Assembly: GCA_030445865.1 (NCBI GenBank)
Contig: JASUSV010000010.1
Span: forward strand, 1-46,189
Source of the DNA: Clostridia bacterium
GTDB taxonomy: Bacteria > Bacillota > DSM-521 > Neomoorellales > Neomoorellaceae
Length of the DNA: 46,189 nucleotides
Direction of reading: 5' to 3'
Shown here: in pieces, positions 7,355 through 15,860 of the stretch
How positions within the stretch are numbered: position 1 is the stretch's first letter
How the letters are laid out: each line of letters opens with the position of its first letter
The notes under the pieces: model-generated
What the model saw: the letters and a program-made list of their open reading frames with translations, nothing else
Database searches by the model: none
Told to the model about the DNA's origin: nothing
Position numbers and translations under genes: made by a program

Positions 7355-9856
7355 ATGGAAGCAAAGTACAATTTCAAGGAGATAGAGCCCAAGTGGCAGC
7401 GGCGTTGGGAAGCGTTAGACCTTTACCGGGGCGTTGACGGCGATGACAAGCGCCCTAAATATTATTGCCTGGAGATGTTCCCTTATCCTTCGGGTAATTT
7501 GCATATGGGGCACGTGCGCAATTATTCCATAGGCGATGTTGTTGCCCGTTTCAAGCGCATGCGCGGGTTTAACGTTCTCCACCCCATGGGCTGGGATGCC
7601 TTCGGCCTCCCGGCCGAAAATGCGGCCATCAAGCACGGCGTGCACCCGGCGGAGTGGACGTGGCGCAATATTGCCAATATGCGGCGGCAATTGCACGAAC
7701 TGGGTATAAGCTACGACTGGGACAGGGAAGTGGCCACCTGCCATCCCAATTATTATAAATGGACGCAGTGGCTTTTTTTGCAGATGTATAAACACGGCCT
7801 TGCTTACCGCAAAAAGGCGGCCGTGAACTGGTGCCCTTCCTGCGCCACGGTTCTGGCCAACGAGCAGGTAGTGGCCGGCGCCTGTGAGCGCTGCGGCACG
7901 CCTGTGACCCGTAAGGATCTGGAACAATGGTTTTTCCGCATCACCGCCTACGCCGATTGGTTGCTGGAGGACTTAAAAAACCTTCCCGGCTGGCCGGAGA
8001 AAGTAAAAATAATGCAGGAAAACTGGATCGGGAGGAGCTACGGCGCGGAAGTAATTTTTAAAGTGGCCGGCTCCGGAGAAGAAATCCCGGTTTTCACTAC
8101 CCGGCAGGATACCCTTTATGGAGTGACCTACCTTGTGCTGGCGCCGGAACACCCCCTGGTAAATAAACTGGTGGAAGGTACGCCTTATGCCGAAACGGTG
8201 CGGGACTTTGTAGAGGCGGCCCGGAACTTAAGCGAGCTCGACCGCACATCAACGGAAAAAGAAAAAGAGGGGGTTTTTACCGGAGCCTACGCCATAAACC
8301 CCGTCAACGGTGAAAAAGTGCCCATTTGGGTCGCCAACTACGTATTGATGGAATACGGCACGGGTGCGGTTATGGGTGTACCGGCCCACGACCAGCGGGA
8401 TCTGGAGTTTGCCCGCAAGTACGGCTTGCCTGTGCGGGTAGTAATCCAGCCTCCGGACAAGCTGCTGGAGCCGGATACCCTTACTGAAGCTTATGTTGAT
8501 AACGGGATCATGGTAAATTCCGGTCCCTTTGACGGCTTGCCCAGCGCGGAAGGCAAAAAGAAAGTGATCGAGTATTTAGAGAAGAACGGTTGGGGTAGGC
8601 GCAAGGTAAATTATCGCCTGCGGGACTGGCTGATATCGCGCCAGCGTTACTGGGGCGCTCCCATCCCCATCGTTTATTGCGATCACTGCGGCATCGTCCC
8701 AGTGCCCGAAGAGGATCTGCCGGTAGTCTTGCCCGAAAACGTAGAATTCAGGCCGACGGGGGAATCGCCGCTTAAATATTGCCCGGATTTCGTCAATACC
8801 GAGTGCCCGCGGTGCGGCCGGCCGGCGCGGCGGGAAACCGATACCATGGATACCTTTGTGTGTTCTTCCTGGTATTTCTTGCGCTTCACTTCTCCCAAAG
8901 AAGCAGATGCGCCTTTCAAACGGGCTAGATTAGATTACTGGATGAACGTAGACCAATACATCGGCGGCGTAGAGCACGCCATCTTGCACCTCATGTATGC
9001 CCGTTTCTTTACCAAGGCCCTGCACGATTTCGGGCTGGTTGGGGTAGAGGAACCTTTCCAAAACCTCTTAACCCAGGGCATGGTGATCAAAGATGGAAGC
9101 AAGATGTCCAAATCTAAAGGTAATATAGTCAGCCCGGAGGAAATTATCGACCGCTATGGCGCAGATACGGCCAGGCTTTTCATCCTTTTTGCCGCGCCCC
9201 CGGAGCGCGACCTGGAGTGGAGCGACCAGGGCGTGGAGGGCTGCTACCGCTTTTTAAACCGCGTCTGGCGCCTGGTATACAATTACTGCCATAAAGTACG
9301 TACCTTTGGGACCGGAAACGCCCAGGCAACCCCTTTATCAGCGGCGGATAAAGAATTGAAGCGAGTTATCCATGCCACTATTAAGAAGGTTACCGAGGAC
9401 ATCGAGGAACGGTTTAACTTCAATACGGCCATAAGCGCTATCATGGAAATGGTAAATGCCTTCTACCGTTACCAGGACGAGGTGCCGCCGGAGGAGCAAA
9501 ATTTAGGGCTGGTTAAAGAAGGGCTGTCCACCCTCATTATTCTTCTGGCCCCCTTTGCCCCCCATATCGCCGAGGAGCTCTGGCAGGGCATCGGCCGGGA
9601 AGGCAGCGTCCACCTGGAAAGCTGGCCCGTTTACGACCCGGAGGCTCTGGTCCAGGAAGAAGTTACGGTAGTCGTTCAGATTAACGGTAAAGTTCGCGAC
9701 CGCATCCAGGTGGCCGCGGGCTTGAGCGAGGCGGAATTAAAGAAGGAGGCCCTGAGCCGGGATAAAATTGCCGCCCTGCTGGCCGGCCAGCAAGTGGTCA
9801 AGGTAATTGTTGTACCGGATAAGCTCATCAACGTCGTGGCACGCCGTGCTGGTTAA
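7355..9856 (+). CDS. leuS: Leucyl-tRNA synthetase
   Basis: Class I synthetase of 833 residues. The HIGH-type motif is HMGH (in [15 protein letters not shown]), the KMSKS loop is KMSKSKGN, and the CP1 editing domain contains [13 protein letters not shown] and [16 protein letters not shown]. CxxC zinc-type pairs (CPSCA, CERCG) are visible. It charges tRNA-Leu and edits misactivated amino acids. The ATG at 7355 follows GAGGGGTGA at slightly long spacing. It is a monocistronic-looking gene flanked by hairpins. Confidence 0.98.
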   Translation: MEAKYNFKEIEPKWQRRWEALDLYRGVDGDDKRPKYYCLEMFPYPSGNLHMGHVRNYSIGDVVARFKRMRGFNVLHPMGWDAFGLPAENAAIKHGVHPAEWTWRNIANMRRQLHELGISYDWDREVATCHPNYYKWTQWLFLQMYKHGLAYRKKAAVNWCPSCATVLANEQVVAGACERCGTPVTRKDLEQWFFRITAYADWLLEDLKNLPGWPEKVKIMQENWIGRSYGAEVIFKVAGSGEEIPVFTTRQDTLYGVTYLVLAPEHPLVNKLVEGTPYAETVRDFVEAARNLSELDRTSTEKEKEGVFTGAYAINPVNGEKVPIWVANYVLMEYGTGAVMGVPAHDQRDLEFARKYGLPVRVVIQPPDKLLEPDTLTEAYVDNGIMVNSGPFDGLPSAEGKKKVIEYLEKNGWGRRKVNYRLRDWLISRQRYWGAPIPIVYCDHCGIVPVPEEDLPVVLPENVEFRPTGESPLKYCPDFVNTECPRCGRPARRETDTMDTFVCSSWYFLRFTSPKEADAPFKRARLDYWMNVDQYIGGVEHAILHLMYARFFTKALHDFGLVGVEEPFQNLLTQGMVIKDGSKMSKSKGNIVSPEEIIDRYGADTARLFILFAAPPERDLEWSDQGVEGCYRFLNRVWRLVYNYCHKVRTFGTGNAQATPLSAADKELKRVIHATIKKVTEDIEERFNFNTAISAIMEMVNAFYRYQDEVPPEEQNLGLVKEGLSTLIILLAPFAPHIAEELWQGIGREGSVHLESWPVYDPEALVQEEVTVVVQINGKVRDRIQVAAGLSEAELKKEALSRDKIAALLAGQQVVKVIVVPDKLINVVARRAG

Positions 9857-9867
9857 GCTGGCTGGAC

Positions 9868-9890
9868 CGCGGGGCCTCTAAGGCCCCGCG
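9868..9890 (+). terminator. Hairpin after leuS (weak terminator)
   Basis: CGCGGGGCCT and AGGCCCCGCG form a perfect 10-bp GC-rich stem with a 3-nt CTA loop, 12 bp after the leuS stop. The tract that follows is AT-rich rather than a pure T-run, so termination may be incomplete or depend on other factors. Confidence 0.6.
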
Positions 9891-9960
9891 ACCAATAATT
9901 AAATTAAAACAAAAAGCAGGATTTTAGCAGGATTTGTAGAATCTTGATTCTTGTTTTGAG

Positions 9961-9990
9961 TTAACAAGGACATATACAAAAAAGTATAAA
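9961..9990 (+). promoter_or_regulatory. Candidate promoter of the antiporter operon
   Basis: TTAACA (9961-9966) and TATAAA (9985-9990) are 18 bp apart in an AT-rich stretch after the leuS hairpin. It lies about 105 bp before the first antiporter gene. No competing candidate is as good in the 200-bp gap. Confidence 0.5.
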
Positions 9991-10008
9991 CGTTATTTAT
10001 GAGTCATA

Positions 10009-10078
10009 CCTGCCGCCGTCTCACCACGAAGGGTGAAGAATTATTTTCAGCAGGAAGGAAGTTATAACATCATCTTCC
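10009..10078 (+). promoter_or_regulatory. Foldable leader RNA upstream of the antiporter operon
   Basis: Between promoter and first gene the transcript can fold. CCTGC (10009-10013) pairs with GCAGG (10050-10054) and encloses the hairpin TCACC-ACGAAG-GGTGA (10021-10036). A second stem, GGAAG/CTTCC (10057-10061 / 10074-10078), follows and ends just before the GGGGTGG ribosome binding site, so it could control its access. I cannot match it to a named riboswitch class by eye. Confidence 0.4.
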
Positions 10079-10094
10079 GGGGTGGATATTCTTA

Positions 10095-10667
10095 ATGGGC
10101 AAAAGCGAGACTAAAGAAACTAAAAAAAGTATTAACTCAGGATTTACCTCCTCTTTATTTTTAACTCTCGCTCTTTATATTTTTTGGATCGTACTTTCTG
10201 GTAAAATGGAGGCCAAATATTTAATTATCGGTTTTTTAAGCGCGGTAATCATAACCCTTCTTACCCGCCCTTTATTGCTTGTATCTATAGGTTCAAGCAA
10301 AGGAATCTTACGATCTGTATACGATTTACCCTGGCTTAGATTGATGGCTTATTTTCCCTGGCTCATGTGGCAGATAGTGCTAGCCAATCTCCAAGTTGCC
10401 GCCGTAATTATAAATCCCAAGATGCCAATCCAACCCCAATTAATTACTTTCCGTAAAAAATTACCGGGTCCGGTTGCTTATCTTACCCTGGCCAATTCCA
10501 TTACTTTGACTCCCGGAACCATCACTGTCGATCTAGAGGGCGACAAATACCTGGTACATGCTCTAATAGGGGACGCAGCGGCCCAATCCCTCGCCCCGGA
10601 AGTCGGCGAGGGAGAGATGCCCTATAGAGTAAGCTGGGTTTTTAGCGGCTGGGAAAAGGAACATTAG
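10095..10667 (+). CDS. mrpE: Mrp/Mnh-type antiporter subunit E
   Basis: This 190-residue membrane protein is of the MnhE/MrpE family. It has N-terminal hydrophobic segments (about residues 20-37 and 45-70) and the family core around PWLMWQIVLANLQVAAVII and TLANSITLTPGTITVDLEGD, then a soluble C-terminus. It is an accessory subunit of the multisubunit Na+/H+ antiporter. ATG at 10095 behind GGGGTGG. First gene of an eleven-gene operon; starting with E-F-G differs from the classical A-B-C-D-E-F-G order of Bacillus mrp. Confidence 0.92.
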   Translation: MGKSETKETKKSINSGFTSSLFLTLALYIFWIVLSGKMEAKYLIIGFLSAVIITLLTRPLLLVSIGSSKGILRSVYDLPWLRLMAYFPWLMWQIVLANLQVAAVIINPKMPIQPQLITFRKKLPGPVAYLTLANSITLTPGTITVDLEGDKYLVHALIGDAAAQSLAPEVGEGEMPYRVSWVFSGWEKEH

Positions 10668-10703
10668 CCGCTCTACACTAAAAAAGAAGATTGGGGAGTT
10701 GCT

Positions 10704-10976
10704 ATGTATTACTTCTTTTTAATATGCGTTGCGGCCATATCTTTAAAGATACTTATCGTACTCTACCGCGTTTTGCAGGGGCCAACCGTTTTTGACCGTA
10801 TAATCGGGTTGGGGGTTATTGGGACCGATATAATTTTATTTCTATTATTAATCGGTGCACTTAAAAATCGGTTGGATATGTTTGTAGATATGTCTATTGC
10901 TTATGCTGCCCTGGGGCTTATCAGCTATCTAATTCTGGCCAAGTATTTCGAAAGGAAAGGGAATATAGATGGCTGA
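10704..10976 (+). CDS. mrpF: Mrp-type antiporter subunit F
   Basis: Small 90-residue membrane protein with three predicted helices. The family segment YRVLQGPTVFDRIIGLGVIGTDIILFL (about residues 22-48) is diagnostic for MnhF/MrpF. It is part of the integral membrane complex. ATG behind TTGGGGAG. The last bases overlap the mrpG start by 8 bp. Confidence 0.93.
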   Translation: MYYFFLICVAAISLKILIVLYRVLQGPTVFDRIIGLGVIGTDIILFLLLIGALKNRLDMFVDMSIAYAALGLISYLILAKYFERKGNIDG

Positions 10977-11271
10977 TTTTATCGCGGCGGTTTTGATGTC
11001 GGCAGGTTTATTTTTTCTCCTTGTAGGGGCGATAGGGTTGGTGCGGCTGCCCGATTTTTATACGCGGCTGCACGCTGCGAGTTTAGGCGATACACTGGGC
11101 CTTACGCTTTTTTTGGTGGGCTTGATGGTTCATGAAGGTGTAACTTTAACCAGCTTTAAGATGCTAATCATTGAGCTATTTATGCTGCTGGCCAGTCCTA
11201 CTGCCACGCATGTTTTGATTCGCGCTGCTTACCAGGTCGGCCTTAAACCCTGGACACGGGAGGAAGGTTAG
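10969..11271 (+). CDS. mrpG: Mrp-type antiporter subunit G
   Basis: This 100-residue MnhG/MrpG protein has three hydrophobic segments and the signature GAIGLVRLPDFYTRLHAASLGDTLG (about residues 22-46), then the third helix and SPTATHVLIRAAY. It completes the E-F-G accessory trio. It overlaps mrpF and is followed after 6 bp by the DUF4040 subunit. Confidence 0.94.
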   Translation: MADFIAAVLMSAGLFFLLVGAIGLVRLPDFYTRLHAASLGDTLGLTLFLVGLMVHEGVTLTSFKMLIIELFMLLASPTATHVLIRAAYQVGLKPWTREEG

Positions 11272-11277
11272 GGGATA

Positions 11278-11514
11278 ATGATATCGGTCCAAGCGCTCTT
11301 TCTTGTTTTATTAATTGCATGTGCAATTGCGGCTTTTGTTACTCATGATCTGCTGATATCGGTAATCCTATTTGGATTCTTTAGTTTTTTTGCAGCCACT
11401 CTTTATACCTTGATGATGGCCGTCGATGTAGCTTTCACTGAGGTGGTTATTGGTGGGATAACTACTATATTTTATGTGACAGTTGTACATCGGACTAAGA
11501 GAGGGAGCTCTTGA
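11278..11514 (+). CDS. MbhD-like (DUF4040) antiporter subunit
   Basis: This 78-residue membrane protein has about three helices. The segment SVILFGFFSFFAATLYTLMMAVDVAFTEVVIG resembles the DUF4040/MbhD domain, which in Bacillus MrpA is fused in the C-terminal part of that large protein. Here it is a separate gene, as in archaeal Mbh/Mbx and some thermophile Mrp clusters. ATG at 11278 behind GGAGGAAGG. The stop overlaps the next ATG by one base. Confidence 0.8.
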   Translation: MISVQALFLVLLIACAIAAFVTHDLLISVILFGFFSFFAATLYTLMMAVDVAFTEVVIGGITTIFYVTVVHRTKRGSS

Positions 11515-11813
11515 TGAAAAAGGTTGCGCTCATTCTTTTGCTTTTGCTGGCCGGTTTATTTATTTATACATCATTTGACCTGCCGCCTACCAATGACTTA
11601 AATTCGCCGCCGGCAGCTCATGTTTCGCCGCGCTATATCGAAATGGCCCACGAGGAAACGGGGGCAGTAAATATGGTGACGGCAGTCCTGGCGGACTACC
11701 GCGGTTATGATACTCTGGGCGAAACTACCGTCATTTTTACCGCTGGTATATCTTGCTTGCTAATACTTGAGGCCCGGAGAAAGCAGAAAAGAAATAAACG
11801 GGGAGGGAGATAG
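11514..11813 (+). CDS. MbhE-like antiporter subunit
   Basis: This 99-residue protein starts at ATG 11514; the TTG at 11511 is less likely given the GAGGGAGC ribosome binding site. It has an N-terminal helix (residues 3-18), a conserved-looking soluble stretch (AHEETGAVNMVTAVLADYRGYDTLGETTVIFTA) and a second helix. The NxVTAVLxDYRGYDTLGE pattern is that of the MbhE region found at the C-terminal end of MrpA or the N-terminal extension of MrpB. It separates the DUF4040 subunit from MrpB. Confidence 0.78.
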   Translation: MKKVALILLLLLAGLFIYTSFDLPPTNDLNSPPAAHVSPRYIEMAHEETGAVNMVTAVLADYRGYDTLGETTVIFTAGISCLLILEARRKQKRNKRGGR

Positions 11814-12242
11814 GTGCGCGAGCGTTATGGGACCACCATCCTGGATACAGCTATCCGTTTGCTCGTACCATTTTACCTTCTTTATGCGGTTTATGTCTTA
11901 GTTCACGGCCATTACAGTCCGGGGGGCGGGTTCCAGGCAGGAGTCACTCTTGCCGCCAGCATTTTGCTGGTAAATATGGTTCAAGGGGATGAGGTAACCT
12001 GGGGTGTAAATAAACAAACCGCCGTCATCCTGGCTTCTATTGGTACTTTTATTTATGCCGGAATAGGTATCTTAGCTCTTTTTTGGGGCGGCAATTTTCT
12101 GGACTACGGCGTACTTCCCTTGGGGGAAATAGAGCCCAAAGTACGCGCCTTAGGAACCCTGGGCATTGAAACAGGGGTCACCCTTGGTGTTATGGGCACC
12201 TTTATTGTCATCTTCAATCTGTTGACTGGAAGGGAAGAATAA
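11814..12242 (+). CDS. mrpB: Mrp-type antiporter subunit B
   Basis: This 142-residue MnhB-domain protein has four hydrophobic segments and the family signature VHGHYSPGGGFQAGVTLAAS (about residues 31-50). A GIETGVTLGVMGTF segment near the C-terminus is also typical. GTG start at 11814 behind GGGGAGGGAG, 1 bp after the previous stop. Confidence 0.93.
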   Translation: MRERYGTTILDTAIRLLVPFYLLYAVYVLVHGHYSPGGGFQAGVTLAASILLVNMVQGDEVTWGVNKQTAVILASIGTFIYAGIGILALFWGGNFLDYGVLPLGEIEPKVRALGTLGIETGVTLGVMGTFIVIFNLLTGREE

Positions 12243-12246
12243 CGCC

Positions 12247-12618
12247 ATGTTAACCGCAGTAGCAGGCTATATAAATTTTTGGCTTATTGCTATCTTGCTT
12301 CTGGTGGGGGTCTACGGCATAATCGCCACAGAAAATTTATTAAAAAAATTAATGGCTTTAAATGTTATCTCCGTAGCTATCATACTTTTTTATCTCAACT
12401 TGGGTCAAAAAGCCGGCAGTACGGTGCCAATTCTTCTGCCTGGGGCTGAGGTAGGAGTTGTCAATGCTTATGCCAATCCTTTGCCCCACACCCTTATGCT
12501 GACCGCTATCGTAGTGGGAGTGGCTACTACTGGTGTGGGCCTGGCAATGTTATATAAGATTTATCACCGGTACGGTAGCCTTGAAGAACCAGATGTATTA
12601 AAGGAGATGCGCCAGTGA
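12247..12618 (+). CDS. mrpC: Mrp-type antiporter subunit C (NuoK-like)
   Basis: This 123-residue protein is homologous to complex I NuoK. It has three helices, with YGIIATENLLKKLMALNVISVAIIL and NPLPHTLMLTAIVVGVATTGVGLAM, the latter being the strongly conserved MnhC segment. The stop overlaps the GTG of the next gene (GTGA). Confidence 0.95.
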   Translation: MLTAVAGYINFWLIAILLLVGVYGIIATENLLKKLMALNVISVAIILFYLNLGQKAGSTVPILLPGAEVGVVNAYANPLPHTLMLTAIVVGVATTGVGLAMLYKIYHRYGSLEEPDVLKEMRQ

Positions 12619-14111
12619 CAGCTCATTTACCAGCCTTAATCGTAATATCTCCATTAGCGATTGCTCTCTTACTGCCGGTATTGGTACGTCTATCAGCAGA
12701 ACTCGTACGGGTTGTTGCCATTACCTCCGCGCTTATTTCTTTTACAAGTTCAATAGGCGCTTTAAAATATGCCCTGGCAAAAGGCAACTGGCATTACTTT
12801 TTTGGTGGTTGGCCTGCGCCCTGGGGTATAGAATATGTAATTGATCCCCTGGCGGGCGGTATGGCTGTTCTGGTATCTTTTTTCAGTCTGCTGGTAATAA
12901 TTTATGCCGGTCCTTATCTGGTAAATAAACCGGCGAGGGAAAAAGGTTATTTTTATACCTTGTACCTTTTGCTTACAGCCGGTCTTTTGGGTATAGTCGT
13001 AACGGGTGACGTTTTTAACCTCTATGTCTTCCTTGAAATATCTTCCCTGGCAGCCTATGCCCTTATAGCCTCAGGAGGTCACCGGGCAACAGTAGCTGCC
13101 TTTCGCTACCTTCTGATCGGAACTGCTGCTGCTTCTTTTTACCTTTTAGGTATTGGTTACCTTTATGCGATAACTGGTTCCTTAAATATGGCCGACCTGT
13201 CCGAATTGTTGCCACCGTTGATGGATTCTCGGGCTGTTGTTATTGCTGTAGCTCTGATTGTGATTGGGCTGGGCATAAAAATGGCACTCTTTCCATTGCA
13301 TGGCTGGTTGCCCGATGCCTACAGTTATGCGCCTGCACCGGTGATCGGTTTTATTGCTGCCGTGATGGCCAAGGTTAGTGCCTACGCTCTTTACCGCGTG
13401 CTTTATTTCGTGTTGAAGGCAACAGGACCGGTGTCTCTCGCATTAGATGTAATGGGATGGATGGCGGCGGCCGGTATTCTTTTTGGCTCCATTATGGCTA
13501 TTCTTCAGCGCGATTTCTGGCGTATGCTGGCCTATTCGAGTGTGGCCCAAATGTGTTATATTGCTTTAGGGATTTCGCTGGCAAATACGATGGGACTTTT
13601 TGGAGCTCTCCTGCATATTCTCAATCATGCCGTTACCAAGGGATGCCTTTTCCTGGTGGCTGGTAGTGTAAATTGGCAGACAGGCGTCCGTGAGATCCAC
13701 CGGTTTGTTAAGATGAGCCGCCGTATGCCGCTAACCATGGGCGCATTTATCATAGCAGCGTTATCCATGATCGGTCTACCACCGACCGCCGGCTTTTTCA
13801 GCAAGTGGTACTTGGTTTTGGGGGCTATCCAATCCGGTGCGTGGGCTTTTGTAATCGTACTTGCGCTCAGCAGCTTGCTTACTGCAGTATACTTCTTCCG
13901 GATCATAGAGCATGCCTACTTTAAGGAACCTCTCAAGGGAAAGGACGGACAACGGCACGCGACCGAGCCGGCGAAGGAAGGGTGGGAGTTGTATCCTACC
14001 ATGTTGGTACCCATCTTGATCTTGGGCATTGGTATCCTGGCTCTGGGAATTCTCAGTGAACAAGTTATAACTCATTTACTTCAGTTTGCTCTTCCGTGGA
14101 GGGCGTTTTAA
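12615..14111 (+). CDS. mrpD: Antiporter subunit D-type (proton-translocating, copy 1)
   Basis: This 498-residue, highly hydrophobic protein is of the NuoL/M/N-MrpD family (about 14 helices). It has the conserved helix-5 glutamate (VFNLYVFLEISSLAAYALIA), the discontinuous-helix segment GIKMALFPLHGWLPDAYSYAP and the lysine/histidine-bearing region AYSSVAQMCYIALGI...LLHILNHAVTKGCLFL. These residues form the ion path in complex I-like antiporters. It is the first of three such subunits here. The stop overlaps the next ATG (TAATG). Confidence 0.94.
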   Translation: MTAHLPALIVISPLAIALLLPVLVRLSAELVRVVAITSALISFTSSIGALKYALAKGNWHYFFGGWPAPWGIEYVIDPLAGGMAVLVSFFSLLVIIYAGPYLVNKPAREKGYFYTLYLLLTAGLLGIVVTGDVFNLYVFLEISSLAAYALIASGGHRATVAAFRYLLIGTAAASFYLLGIGYLYAITGSLNMADLSELLPPLMDSRAVVIAVALIVIGLGIKMALFPLHGWLPDAYSYAPAPVIGFIAAVMAKVSAYALYRVLYFVLKATGPVSLALDVMGWMAAAGILFGSIMAILQRDFWRMLAYSSVAQMCYIALGISLANTMGLFGALLHILNHAVTKGCLFLVAGSVNWQTGVREIHRFVKMSRRMPLTMGAFIIAALSMIGLPPTAGFFSKWYLVLGAIQSGAWAFVIVLALSSLLTAVYFFRIIEHAYFKEPLKGKDGQRHATEPAKEGWELYPTMLVPILILGIGILALGILSEQVITHLLQFALPWRAF

Positions 14112-15625
14112 TGATCGTAGACTTCTTTCTGACCAACCGCCCTTTGTGGGCAGTGTTGATTTCACTTGTTGCTGCAGGTCTCATTCTGCTTAGCGATCGC
14201 CGTCCTAATCTGCGCGAGACGATAACTATGTTAGCGGCCGTAGGGAAGTTTGTCATTGTCTTGACTATGCTACCGGACGTTCTCGCCGGCCAGGTAGTAG
14301 AATCAGCACCCCTCAAGCTGGCACCCGGCATCTCCCTTCACTTGCGGGCAGATGCCTTGGGGCTTTTGTTTGCCCTGCTTTCTTCCGGTCTATGGGTAGT
14401 AACATCCGTTTATTCTATCGGTTATATGCGGTCGATGAAATACGGCCATGAAACGGGATATTATGCCAGCTTTGCCGTTTGTCTTTCGGCGGCCGTCGGC
14501 ATTGCCCTTGCCGCCAACCTGTTGACTTTCTTTGTCTTCTATGAAATTTTGACCATAGCCACTTACCCCTTGGTTGTACATGCCCGGACGCCGGAAGCTG
14601 TTTCAGGTGGCCGAAAGTACTTGGTGTATACCCTCACTGCCGGCCAGTTACTGCTTATTGCCGTAGTTTGGGCTCAGGTCGTTGCTCCTGGCGCCGAATT
14701 TCGTCCTGGCGGTTTTCTTGCCGGTAGAATTACCCCTCCCGCTCTTGACATTATGTTCATTCTTTTTATTTTGGGATTGGGCGTTAAAGCCGCTATCATG
14801 CCACTCCACGACTGGTTACCGACGGCTATGGTTGCACCAACGCCGGTTAGTGCATTGCTGCATGCTGTGGCGGTTGTCAAGGCCGGCGCTTTCGGGTTTC
14901 TAAGGATAACGGGGTACGTATTTGGCCCCGAGTTGCTAAAAGAGACCAATCTGGGATCGTTACTGGCCTGGATTGCTGCCTTGACTATTATTGTTGCTTC
15001 CCTTCGAGCTCTAGCCGAGGATAATTTGAAACGGAGACTGGCGTATTCTACGGTAGGCCAGCTTTCTTATGTTGTGCTCGGCGCTGCCCTCATTACGCCG
15101 ATGTCCTTAGTCGGGGGGATGTTTCATATTGTAGCCCATGCCTTTATGAAGATTACCCTCTTTTTTTGCGCGGGCGCAATTTATGTTACTACTCATAAAG
15201 AAAATGTTAGTGAAATGGATGGCATAGGGCGCCAGATGCCGCTGACTATGGGGGCGTTTACTTTAGGTTCCCTTGGTATTGTCGGGATGCCATTCGTAGT
15301 TGGTTTTGTAAGTAAATGGAATCTAGGATTAGGGGCTTTACAGGCTGGGCACCCGATCTTTGTTGCCGTACTTGTAGCGAGCGCCCTCCTGAGCACCGGT
15401 TATTTTTTCCCGATAGTCTATAAGGCTTACTTCGGGCAAACCAGAGAAACCTATTCCCGGCACGAGGCCAAGCCTTCTCTGCTATATCCTCTAGTTCTCA
15501 CTGCTTTGGTTTCTCTGGTATTGGGGATTATGCCGAACTTTGGCCTAAGCTTTTATCAACTAGCCAAGATGGCGGCTAAGAGTATTATTGCTTCCGGTAT
15601 GGTACTGGCCGGAGGAGGGCAGTGA
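14111..15625 (+). CDS. Antiporter subunit D-type (proton-translocating, copy 2)
   Basis: This 504-residue second NuoN/MrpD-like subunit starts at ATG 14111 with GGAGGG upstream; an in-frame GTG at 14096 lies in that site and is not preferred. Helix-5 glutamate in TFFVFYEILTIATYPLVVH; GVKAAIMPLHDWLPTAMVAPTP; and a late region STVGQLSYVVLGAAL...HIVAHAFMKITLFF. It differs clearly from copy 1 in the loop sequences, so the pair is an old divergence rather than a recent duplication. Confidence 0.92.
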   Translation: MIVDFFLTNRPLWAVLISLVAAGLILLSDRRPNLRETITMLAAVGKFVIVLTMLPDVLAGQVVESAPLKLAPGISLHLRADALGLLFALLSSGLWVVTSVYSIGYMRSMKYGHETGYYASFAVCLSAAVGIALAANLLTFFVFYEILTIATYPLVVHARTPEAVSGGRKYLVYTLTAGQLLLIAVVWAQVVAPGAEFRPGGFLAGRITPPALDIMFILFILGLGVKAAIMPLHDWLPTAMVAPTPVSALLHAVAVVKAGAFGFLRITGYVFGPELLKETNLGSLLAWIAALTIIVASLRALAEDNLKRRLAYSTVGQLSYVVLGAALITPMSLVGGMFHIVAHAFMKITLFFCAGAIYVTTHKENVSEMDGIGRQMPLTMGAFTLGSLGIVGMPFVVGFVSKWNLGLGALQAGHPIFVAVLVASALLSTGYFFPIVYKAYFGQTRETYSRHEAKPSLLYPLVLTALVSLVLGIMPNFGLSFYQLAKMAAKSIIASGMVLAGGGQ

Positions 15626-15626
15626 T

Positions 15627-15848
15627 ATGAAACGAAGGTTAGGAGTAATGGGGATTGCGGCCTTTGTACTTACTTTCTTGCTAGATATTATCTTCCTTGA
15701 TCCCCATCATGTGGAACTCTGGTGGCATAAGGTGCCAGGTTTTGATATTATTTTCGGGTTCATCGGCTGTGTGGCCATTATTATAGTCTCGAAGTGGCTG
15801 GGCAAACATTTTCTTCAACGCCATGAGCGATACTATGAAGGAAGGTAA
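15627..15848 (+). CDS. Small membrane protein of the antiporter operon, function unknown
   Basis: This 73-residue protein starts at ATG 15627 behind GGAGGAGG. It has two predicted helices (about residues 5-21 and 37-56) separated by DPHHVELWWHKVPGF, and a basic C-terminus (KHFLQRHERYYEGR). I do not recognise a named family. It is embedded without a gap between two antiporter subunits, so it is probably a complex-specific accessory or assembly subunit. Confidence 0.75.
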   Translation: MKRRLGVMGIAAFVLTFLLDIIFLDPHHVELWWHKVPGFDIIFGFIGCVAIIIVSKWLGKHFLQRHERYYEGR

Positions 15849-15860
15849 TGGTGCTTATCA

